From NCBI GenBank assembly GCA_029781795.1, contig JAKOWB010000057.1:1-57113 (forward strand): a stretch of DNA of 57,113 nucleotides, in the 5' to 3' direction. The stretch is from Pseudomonadota bacterium (GTDB taxonomy: Bacteria; Pseudomonadota; Alphaproteobacteria; Kiloniellales; JACOMY01). The first letter of the stretch is position 1, and each line of letters opens with the position of its first letter. Below, piece by piece: positions 1 to 6,742 of this stretch. The notes under the pieces were generated by a model. That model saw only the letters and a list, made by a program, of their open reading frames with translations, did no database searches and was not told where the DNA came from. Made by a program: the position numbers and the translations under genes.

Positions 1-1
1 G

Positions 2-46
2 CTGCGCGAACTCGCCGAGCGGGCGAAGAGCGGCTCGCGGCAATAG
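2..46 (+). CDS. 3' end of a scaffold-like phage gene (partial)
   Basis: Only the last 14 codons are inside the window, reading LRELAERAKSGSRQ before TAG at 44-46. The tail resembles the end of the complete scaffold protein at 5489-6400, which finishes RMTELAERANPFAVARAGR. I infer that the gene upstream of carrier A is a paralogue of the scaffold, so the order scaffold-like gene then carrier would occur twice. The match is short, so this is a weak call that needs the upstream sequence. Confidence 0.4.
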   Translation: MRELAERAKSGSRQ

Positions 47-154
47 AGGTCTCTTGTTGGCGTTCCTGGATTGCGGCCCCGGTGATTGGCTAGGCAGTCC
101 ATCGGTGTCTCCCAAAGGCATCCAGCTCTCATAGCTCGATGCCCGCTGCCCCGA

Positions 155-196
155 GGGCCGCCGCTTCCCGGTGAAGCGCGCGGCCCTTTGCTTTTC
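155..196 (+). terminator. Terminator-like hairpin before carrier A
   Basis: GGGCCGC at 155-161 pairs with GCGGCCC at 180-186, with an inner GCTT/AAGC pairing around a CCCGGTG loop, followed by the T-rich run TTTGCTTTTC. This is the form of an intrinsic terminator. It would separate the upstream scaffold-like gene from carrier A. Confidence 0.45.
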
Positions 197-209
197 ATCC
201 CCCTCCCCC

Positions 210-237
210 AGGCCCGCCGGCCTTGCCGCGCAGGCCT
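210..237 (+). promoter_or_regulatory. Conserved hairpin preceding carrier A
   Basis: AGGCCCGC at 210-217 faces GCAGGCCT at 230-237 with one mismatch, around a CGGCCTTGCCGC loop. Nearly the same hairpin, with a perfect stem, lies at 6683-6716 just before carrier B. Both sit 20-27 bases upstream of the carrier start codon. A role as attenuator, processing site or terminator is possible; the conservation before both carriers is what is seen. Confidence 0.35.
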
Positions 238-257
238 TTGCATTCGGAGCAGAGCCT

Positions 258-2903
258 ATGGCCCTTCCCCCACCGACTGGTCCCGAGGACGGGTGCACCG
301 AGCTCGTCGACTTCATGGGCACGAAGTATCCCTTCAAGGTGGCGGTGCCGCCGCCCGGGCGCTTCGACCCGGCCAAGGCGCGGGCCGACACGGCGGCGCT
401 GGTGTCGGGATCGCTGACGCCGATGCTGGAGCCCGGCACGCAGGCGGCGACGGTTAGTACAAGGGCGCTGGAAGAGCTCGCCCTCGGCATCCGCCCGGAC
501 CAGGTGCTGAAGGGCTGGCAGGCCGGCCTGCCGGAGCGTGGCGCGCCGCCGGCCAAGCCCGGCACGGCGGCGGGTCTGGCCGAGCGCATGGACGCCTGCA
601 TGACGCCGCTGCTGGAGGGCGTGCGCGCGGAGCTGACCCGCCAGGTAGCGGCGCAGCGCGGCCACGAGGACAAGCTGGCGGCGGTGGCCTGGCTGAACCA
701 GGGGGCGCGGCTGGCGGCGCGCGCGCCGGGCGGGCTGGCCGAGGCCACGGCGAGCAAGCTCGGCCAGGCACTGGGCGATCCGGGGATGGGCAAGATCTTC
801 CTGGACAAGGTGGCCTACTACCGGGTGCTGGGGGACCTGGAGCGGGACGCCGGGCGGGAGCTGTCTGAGGACCCGCGCCTGGCCGGCGTTGCGCCGGAGA
901 TCCTTGAGGATCTGGAGGCCGACCGGCGTCGGCTGGCGAGGGAGCAGGGCCTCAGCCGCCAGGTCGCGACCGCCCGGGGCCGGGCATTCTTCTCGCAGGG
1001 TCTGGCGGGAGCCTTCACCGCGGCGACGCGCGGCGAGGCGGGGCCGGCCTATGCGCGCGAGCAGTTCCTGGAGCTCTACGGCGCGCGCGAGGGCGAGAGC
1101 CGCTGGCAGGCGTACCAGGCGAGCCAGGCCAAGGCGCCGGCCTATGCCCTGGTGCGGGGCCGGAGCCAGGAGGAGATCGCCGCGGCCAAGGCTGGCTACG
1201 GCGGCGACTGGGCCTTGCTGGATCAAGTCGAGGCGGAGGACGCGGCGGAGCGGCGGCGCGCCCCGGCGGGCAATGGCCTCACCTGGGCGCCGGGCGCACG
1301 CGCGGCCTACGACCAGGCCGGGGACCCCGGCGAGCAGGCGGCGATCCTGTGGGAGGCGCAGGGCCAGGCCGGCATCCCCGAGGGCGAGCGCAGCCCCTGG
1401 AGCGGCGAGCAGACGACCGCGCTGGCCGAGGGCTGGCTGGCGATCCCGGACGGCCCCGGCGCGGCCAAGGCGCGCATCGACCTGCTGCGCCAGGACCTGC
1501 TGAGCCTGCCGGCCGAGCTGCGCGCCGCCGGCCAGGCGACGCTGGAGCGCATGCTTTCGGGCGGCACGGCAGCGGGACCGCTGGGCAGCATCGTGGCTGC
1601 CCTGGAGGACAACCGTCTGGGCGATGCCTACGCGGCCGCCGCGACGACCCAGCCGACCACGAAGGACACCCCCGGCCTCGTCCAGCTCGCCGACAGCGGG
1701 CAGATCGCCAGCGACGCCGAGGTCGGCGACGACGCGAATGGCGGCACTGGCTATCAGGGCGACGGGACTAAGTCGGGTTCAGACAGCCAGCATGGCATCC
1801 CGTCGGAGGCCATCGCGGAAGACCCGGAATTGCCGACCTGGCTTGCGGGCAACCGTCGCCAAGCTGGCGAGGATGAGGTGGAGTGGTCGCGCCGCGTCGG
1901 CAAAGCCTTCGATGAGGCGACGACACCGCTGCGCCGACTGGCACTCTATGAGCAGATTCTCGAAGAGATCGGCATCCCTCGCCAAGGGTTGGTATGGCCG
2001 GTACACGGCGAGGACGACGCCGAAGCGCTGATGCGCGTGCAAGGCCTGCAGGACGATGCCTGGCTCCGCGCCAGGCCAGCGCCGGAGGAGGCACAGCGCG
2101 CCTGGGAAGCCTATCCGCCGGACGAACAGTGGGAGCGGCTGTGGGGCGGGTCGTCGGAGAACCTGCTCTACTTCGTCGGACCCGACGGTCGGCTCTACGA
2201 GAAGGATGCAGCGCTCAACTCCGACAGCCTGATCTTCGGCCTGCTCAAGGAAGCCGAGACCCGCCTGGCCGCGGATCAATGGTCGACAGCGGCGACCGGC
2301 GATGTGCTGGCCTACATCACCGGCCAACCCGATTTCATCATCGGGATCGCCAGCGCCGGAGCAATTTCGGCGCGCAGGCGGGGTCGCGGCGCGCGCCTGG
2401 GCGGATTGCGCGATCCTCAGCAACTCTTCACTAGCGATGCCGACTACCGGACCTACCGTGCGATCAACCAGAGCGGAGTTCCGCTGGGGTTTGCATCGAA
2501 GGCCGAATTGCAGAGCGTCGCCGCGAACGGTCAGCAGGCCATGACGACCGGGTACGTGGTGGATGGCCGCTTGGCAATGCGTGGCAGTTCGGTCACCGGA
2601 CGGAAATACAACGCTAAGACCGGACGCTATGACGGGCCGGCCTTTGACAAGGGCGCAGAACCAAGCGATTTCGACTACGCGATCGTCAGTTCCAAGCTCT
2701 ACAGCGAAGTACTGTTTGCACGGCCAAGCCTGGGGCCGACTGGTGGGCGAACGGTTCGCCTCAACGCCGACGATCTTGAGACATTGGGCCAGCCTGCCTT
2801 AGCGATGTGGCTCCGCGGTCAGGGTAGAAAGACCAGCATCATGGTCTATCAGAGTGACTCTGCTCTCATGGCCCGGGGGCCGTTTCTATGGCTTGATCCT
2901 TGA
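258..2903 (+). CDS. Phage carrier protein A with nucleotidyltransferase-like C-terminal tip
   Basis: 881 aa from ATG 258, which has a GGAG Shine-Dalgarno nine bases upstream; longer in-frame starts lack one. Residues 1 to about 470 are Ala/Leu/Glu-rich and probably mostly helical, and are homologous to the stem of the 6743-8950 product (shared LPAELR, LGxLExDA). At 472-481 the junction PGLVQLADSG is shared with carrier B; beyond it the two proteins differ. The tip carries RGSSVTG (775-781) then SDFD (D804, D806), the layout of the nucleotidyltransferase G-S ... D-x-D active site. I infer a polymorphic-toxin-like virion or ejected protein, with an immunity-like gene 31 bases downstream. The family of the stem is not recognised. 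A purely structural role is the alternative. Confidence 0.6.
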   Translation: MALPPPTGPEDGCTELVDFMGTKYPFKVAVPPPGRFDPAKARADTAALVSGSLTPMLEPGTQAATVSTRALEELALGIRPDQVLKGWQAGLPERGAPPAKPGTAAGLAERMDACMTPLLEGVRAELTRQVAAQRGHEDKLAAVAWLNQGARLAARAPGGLAEATASKLGQALGDPGMGKIFLDKVAYYRVLGDLERDAGRELSEDPRLAGVAPEILEDLEADRRRLAREQGLSRQVATARGRAFFSQGLAGAFTAATRGEAGPAYAREQFLELYGAREGESRWQAYQASQAKAPAYALVRGRSQEEIAAAKAGYGGDWALLDQVEAEDAAERRRAPAGNGLTWAPGARAAYDQAGDPGEQAAILWEAQGQAGIPEGERSPWSGEQTTALAEGWLAIPDGPGAAKARIDLLRQDLLSLPAELRAAGQATLERMLSGGTAAGPLGSIVAALEDNRLGDAYAAAATTQPTTKDTPGLVQLADSGQIASDAEVGDDANGGTGYQGDGTKSGSDSQHGIPSEAIAEDPELPTWLAGNRRQAGEDEVEWSRRVGKAFDEATTPLRRLALYEQILEEIGIPRQGLVWPVHGEDDAEALMRVQGLQDDAWLRARPAPEEAQRAWEAYPPDEQWERLWGGSSENLLYFVGPDGRLYEKDAALNSDSLIFGLLKEAETRLAADQWSTAATGDVLAYITGQPDFIIGIASAGAISARRRGRGARLGGLRDPQQLFTSDADYRTYRAINQSGVPLGFASKAELQSVAANGQQAMTTGYVVDGRLAMRGSSVTGRKYNAKTGRYDGPAFDKGAEPSDFDYAIVSSKLYSEVLFARPSLGPTGGRTVRLNADDLETLGQPALAMWLRGQGRKTSIMVYQSDSALMARGPFLWLDP

Positions 2904-2934
2904 CACTAAAGGTAGTGTAAGCGAGATCTAAAAG

Positions 2935-3291
2935 ATGGAGCCATTAACTCACTCTTTCGGCTTCCGAACCGACGACATCGAAGCAGCGCGCCAGGAGGTG
3001 GAACGCATCGTAGGCGTCCAACTCCACATGCGCGATGGCGCGTGGGGCTATTACTACTCGAACTGGCCCGCGGTGGAAAACTTCGTTGATCTACACGAGA
3101 ATTGGTTCGACCATGAGGACGGCGTGAAGGCGGCGGACTTCGACGAGCATCCTCTTGTTCTCCGACTCCATCGGCCGACCAATTTGCCGGTGGTGGAAGC
3201 TGCCTTGTCAGCTTCGTCCCTGCTGAGGGCGGAGCGCGTCCCCGATTTTCCTGATCCGCCGCCCGGCTACTTGGACGCGGCCGAAGACTAG
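2935..3291 (+). CDS. Putative immunity protein for the carrier A tip
   Basis: 118 aa, acidic, with many aromatic residues (GAWGYYYSNWP, ENWFDHEDG), a compact soluble protein with no signal peptide or membrane segment. It follows carrier A directly on the same strand, as immunity genes follow polymorphic toxins. The bases around it are less GC-rich than the flanking phage genes, consistent with a recently acquired tip-plus-immunity cassette. I do not recognise a named immunity family. The Shine-Dalgarno sequence is weak, so translation may depend on the upstream gene. The function is inferred from position, size and composition only. Confidence 0.5.
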   Translation: MEPLTHSFGFRTDDIEAARQEVERIVGVQLHMRDGAWGYYYSNWPAVENFVDLHENWFDHEDGVKAADFDEHPLVLRLHRPTNLPVVEAALSASSLLRAERVPDFPDPPPGYLDAAED

Positions 3292-3296
3292 GGTTC

Positions 3297-4902
3297 TTGC
3301 TGACCCCGGCAGGAGTGAAACTCGGGCTGGCGCACGGGTCGCACTTCGTGGCAGAGGCCCTCCTCACGCCTCGACCAGCAGATTCCGCGTGCGCTCGCCT
3401 GGCAGGTGTGCGCTGCCTCCAGGCGGCCCAGTGCGCAGCCCTCGAACTGGCGCCCGCGCTCCTTGGAAACGTCGAGGGCGCGGCCCAGGTCCTTCAGGGT
3501 CGGCGCGGCCTCCTCCTCCAGCAGGCGGCGCTGGAGGAACAGAGCGGCTATCGCTTCCGGCCCCCGGCGCCGGGCACGGTGGCGGTGCTGGACAGTGCCG
3601 GCCGCGCGCTGCTGGAGCTGCCGCTGAAGGGCCTCGGCGCTCTGCCCCAGGCGAAGCTCGGTCAATACCTCGGCGACATCGAAGGCTTGCTGTCGGGCGA
3701 ACTCTCGCCGGGGGCGCTGGCGAAACTGGCCGGCACGTACGACGAAGCCGATGTCCGAGGTCGCGGCGGCGAACTGCCGGACGAGACGCTGATCGCGGGC
3801 GACCATCGAGCCGCCGAAGCGGTCCGGAACGCCTACGCCGCCGCCCAGGCCCATCCGGGGCGGCGCGCCGAGATCGCCCGCGACCTGCTGCAGGTGCTGA
3901 TCGAGCGGGACAGCGACCTCGACCTGGAAGAACTGGCCCTGGAGACGGCGCTGGAGTTCCTGCCCGGCAAGGGCCTTTACGACCTGGGCGTCGACGCGGT
4001 GCAGATGGCCCGGGCGATCGACGAGGGTGACTGGTCGGCGCTCGCCACCCTCGGCGGCGTCGCGCCGCTGGATGCTATCGGCACGGTGCCGGGCATCGGC
4101 CCGCTGGCGGAGCGTGGGCTGCGGCGCCTGGCGCGCGGTGTCGGCATCCTCAAGACCGCCGCCCGGGAAGCCGCCGAGCGGATCGCGACCCCGGCAAGGG
4201 CCGGCGGCAGGGAAGCAAGCGCCCTCGAGGGCGCGGCGGAGAAGGAGCTGAAGAAGGCTGAGGGAGAAGCGGGCGAACTCGACGAGCGCTCAATCAATGC
4301 AGACGAGACGGAGCTCCTTGCCGGCAAAGACGGAACTTCGCAAGGGCCGCTGCGCAGCCCAAGCCACGCCGAAGCGGCGCAGTTGGCGAAAGATGCGGAA
4401 GATTACCTCGTCAAGCTGTACGGGCGGGGATCCGCGTCCTTCGACGCCGGAAGAAATCATCCGGCGTGGCCTCGCCGCCGTCGATCTGAGCATCGACGGG
4501 GCCTTGCGCGGCGCGTCCGATGTCGTGCCCAACGCCATGTGGCGCGAGGATCTGGGACCCATTGCGTTCTACTGGGGAGAGCCTGGGGTGGGTAACAAAT
4601 TCAAGAGCGGAAGCGGACTATCTCATGTTATCGCCAAGCATGGCATCCAAGCACTAGAGCCGATGACAGAAACAATTGCGAATGGGGTCCCCCAACTCAC
4701 GGTTCGACCGAATGGAGCTGAGCGACTCATAATGGAATACAATGGCAACCGTGTAGTGCTTGATCCAATCAGACGGAACAATCACGAAGTGTGGCTATTG
4801 ACTAGCTTCGAGTTGGCTCCGAAGGGTATCGTCAACGACATGCCCACCAATTTATCAATATTGCGCGGTTCAATATTCTACAATAGTGCCTCGATGAACT
4901 AG
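3297..4902 (+). pseudogene. Frameshifted orphan toxin cassette with phage nuclease-type (PBECR-like) tip
   Basis: One reading frame is coding-like from about 3545 to 4425 (TTG 3297 is its first start, but 3297-3545 is antisense to the sigma fragment). It then continues one frame over to the stop at 4902. The break falls in the G-rich run at 4422-4429. The first part is Glu/Ala-rich with a hydrophobic glycine-rich stretch (LPGKGLYDLGVDAV, GTVPGIGPLAERGL) like pre-toxin segments. The second part has IAFYWGEPGVGNKF then GLSHVIAKHG, the pattern of PBECR nuclease domains known from MuF and polyvalent phage proteins. There is no carrier stem, so it resembles an orphan tip. A sequencing error or programmed shift cannot be excluded. 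Confidence 0.55.
3411..3560 (-). pseudogene. Fragment of a sigma-70-family region 4 (RpoH/RpoD-like)
   Basis: On the minus strand this stretch reads RRLLEEEAAPTLKDLG followed by RALDVSKERGRQFEGCALGRL. This matches the region 4.2 helix-turn-helix of sigma-70-family factors, usually written TLxELGxxxGVSxERVRQIExxALxKL, with decayed positions (ERG for ERV, QFE for QIE). No preceding sigma regions 2 or 3 are present; upstream on the minus strand is antisense to the orphan toxin cassette. It therefore looks like a 3' remnant of a sigma gene trapped in the prophage, not a working factor. The plus-strand reading across this block is probably a shadow. Confidence 0.55.
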
Positions 4903-4938
4903 CGCTTGTGTTTTCACATCTAGTCCTACGCACGCATT

Positions 4939-5205
4939 TTGACGGAGTTGCGCCCCAAGGCGTGGGAGCGAGGCGGGTGTTTCGTATGGCTTCCAACTCG
5001 CGGAGTCAAGACTTTTGCAACTATTGCGGAAATATACCGTGAGTACGTGCAGTCGCGTCGTCCACGGCACAGCGCGCCTCGGTGGGCAGTGGCTTTCCAG
5101 TTTGCCATCACAATGAACGTGACCCTGTTAAGCCCAGTCCGCTGCGAGCGAGGCGTGCCCTTGGATAGGCTTCCGCCGATCTCCAGGGAAGTCGAGAACC
5201 CGTAA
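4939..5205 (+). CDS. Small ORF after the orphan toxin, possible immunity relic
   Basis: An 88-aa frame starting at TTG 4939, 36 bases after the orphan tip stop. It has no recognised domain; the first 50 residues (GGCFVWLPTRGVKTF, IAEIYREYVQ) look protein-like and the rest does not. Position suggests a partner immunity gene of the PBECR-like tip, possibly decayed. The local base composition is visibly less GC-rich than the prophage genes on either side. Low confidence that it is translated. Confidence 0.25.
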   Translation: MTELRPKAWERGGCFVWLPTRGVKTFATIAEIYREYVQSRRPRHSAPRWAVAFQFAITMNVTLLSPVRCERGVPLDRLPPISREVENP

Positions 5206-5294
5206 AGGTGGTGCAGAGGCGCTACGCTCTGCCGATCGACAAAGCGCGGCGCTCTTTCTCGCTTCGGGAATAACCAAATTGTCTCCAGATGGGC

Positions 5295-5323
5295 TTGACG
5301 GTTCTAACAGAAATCGGTTACAT
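5295..5323 (+). promoter_or_regulatory. Phage promoter upstream of the scaffold gene
   Basis: TTGACG at 5295-5300, a 17-base spacer, then TTACAT at 5318-5323. The block TTGACxGTTCTAACAG plus TCGGTTACA recurs at 10119-10147 upstream of the major capsid gene, also with a 17-base spacer. The spacer and -10 hold TAAC-N8-GTTA, a candidate operator. The transcript would have a leader of about 150 bases (5330-5488) with no convincing gene apart from a possible five-codon peptide at 5334. Confidence 0.6.
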
Positions 5324-5488
5324 AGTATCTATTATGGATAAGCGCGCATGACCCGCCGGGTGGCGGGCGAGCGCAGATCCTTCACCGTCGGACGCCAGCC
5401 GGGTCGGCCGTCCGCCCTCCGATCCAGAGGGCGGGCGGCGACGCGGGCGCGCGCCGGCAGCTTCGCAGCAGCAGAGGAGAAGACAGCC

Positions 5489-6400
5489 TTGGACAGGACC
5501 CTGGAACAGAACGGTGGCGCGGCGACGGCTGGCATCACGCCGGCGGCGGGAGCGGCGGGTAGTAGTGTGTCGCCGGACACGGCTGGCCCCGGCGGCGGCG
5601 CGCCCGGCGCGGCGGGCGGCGGCTTCGACTGGAAGCAGGCGCTGGGCGCCGGCTATGCGCAGCATGAGAAGCTACTGGCGGCCAAGGGCTGGAAGGGACC
5701 GGCCGAGGCGCTGGCGAGCTATAGCGGGCTTGAGTCCATGATCGGCGCCGAGCGCGTCGCGCTGCCGGGCAAGGACGCGGCGCCGGAGGCCTGGGACGGC
5801 GTGTGGAAGAAGCTGGGGCGGCCGGACAAGCCCGAGGGCTATGCCTTCCAGCGGCCGTCGGAGATGGCGCTCTATTCCGACGACTTCGCGCAGAAGTTCC
5901 GCCAGGCGGCGCACAAGAGCGGCCTCAACGCCAAGCAGGCGGCCGCGCTGCACGACTGGTGGGTGCAGGAGGCGGGCCAGGGCCTCAAGGTCGAAGGCGA
6001 GCAGGCGCAGCTCGCCGAGGGCGAGCTGAAGCGCAAGCTGGAGATCGCCTGGGGCAGCCAGCGCGAGGAGAAGCTGGAGAGCGCGCGGCGCGCGGCGCGG
6101 CACTTCGGCCTGGCCGAGGGGCAATTGGCGCGGCTGGAGGCGATCACCGGCGACTTCCGCCTGATCGAGGCGCTGGCCGGCATCGGCGGCCTGCTGGGCG
6201 AGGACCGTCTGGTCGGGCGCCAGAACTCGATGCTGACGCAGGAGGCGGCGCGCGGCGAGATGCGGCGGCTGGAGGGCGACGCGGAGTTCCTCCGCGCCTA
6301 TATCGACCGCGGCCATCCCGGGCACGACGAGGCGGTGCGGCGCATGACCGAGCTGGCCGAGCGCGCCAATCCCTTCGCCGTCGCGCGGGCGGGGCGCTGA
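5489..6400 (+). CDS. Capsid scaffolding protein
   Basis: About 303 aa from TTG 5489, chosen because GAGGAG lies about nine bases upstream; the longer frame from ATG 5348 adds an Arg-rich, unlikely N terminus. After a low-complexity Ala/Gly segment comes WKKLGRPDKPEGYAF, typical of podovirus scaffold/capsid-assembly proteins, then a long charged helical region (roughly residues 110-290) suited to coiled-coil oligomers. It would template the procapsid and leave before maturation. In related phages it directly precedes the major capsid gene; here carrier B and a lipoprotein gene intervene. The C terminus resembles the partial gene at the left edge of the window. Confidence 0.75.
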   Translation: MDRTLEQNGGAATAGITPAAGAAGSSVSPDTAGPGGGAPGAAGGGFDWKQALGAGYAQHEKLLAAKGWKGPAEALASYSGLESMIGAERVALPGKDAAPEAWDGVWKKLGRPDKPEGYAFQRPSEMALYSDDFAQKFRQAAHKSGLNAKQAAALHDWWVQEAGQGLKVEGEQAQLAEGELKRKLEIAWGSQREEKLESARRAARHFGLAEGQLARLEAITGDFRLIEALAGIGGLLGEDRLVGRQNSMLTQEAARGEMRRLEGDAEFLRAYIDRGHPGHDEAVRRMTELAERANPFAVARAGR

Positions 6401-6403
6401 GCC

Positions 6404-6649
6404 ATGGAGCGGACGACGGAAGCGGGCGGCGAGGCGCCGCACCCCGCGGCGCTGCGGCAGGCCGAACTCAGGCTGGAATGCCTGCGCCTGGCGCTGGGCC
6501 GCAGCGGCGCCAACGATCCACGCCCCTGGCGCTCCATCGCCGAGGAGCTCTATGGCTGGGTGACGGCGGCGGGCGAGGCGCCGGCCGCCCTGTCCGCGCC
6601 CGCACGCGGCAAGGCCCGCGCGGCGCTGCCCAGGCGGCGCGCCGGCTGA
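6404..6649 (+). CDS. Small hypothetical phage protein
   Basis: 81 aa starting three bases after the scaffold stop, so probably translationally coupled to it. The protein has a short helical centre (AALRQAELRLECLRLALG, then WRSIAEELYGWV) and a basic tail ending in PRRRAG. No family is recognised. Size and position between the scaffold and carrier B suggest a minor head or assembly factor, but nothing in the sequence shows this. Confidence 0.5.
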   Translation: MERTTEAGGEAPHPAALRQAELRLECLRLALGRSGANDPRPWRSIAEELYGWVTAAGEAPAALSAPARGKARAALPRRRAG

Positions 6650-6682
6650 CGCCGGCGGCTCACAATCTAGCCGACCCTGTTT

Positions 6683-6716
6683 CGAAGGCCCGCCGGCTTT
6701 GCCGCGCGGGCCTTCG
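6683..6716 (+). promoter_or_regulatory. Conserved hairpin preceding carrier B
   Basis: CGAAGGCCCGC at 6683-6693 pairs perfectly with GCGGGCCTTCG at 6706-6716, and the loop CGGCTTTGCCGC can itself pair CGGC with GCCG. It is the intact counterpart of 210-237 before carrier A. CCTTTGC follows, so partial termination is possible. It may set carrier expression below that of the scaffold gene. Confidence 0.5.
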
Positions 6717-6742
6717 CCTTTGCACGCCTGAAAGGACGGCCC

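Noticed and set aside
3288..3854. A full minus-strand gene for a sigma factor
   Set aside because: Only about 45 residues match sigma region 4; the rest is antisense to the orphan toxin cassette, so it is a fragment.
5348..5488. N-terminal extension of the scaffold from ATG 5348
   Set aside because: The extension is Arg/Gly-rich and lies in the leader; the TTG at 5489 has a strong Shine-Dalgarno and a plausible beginning.
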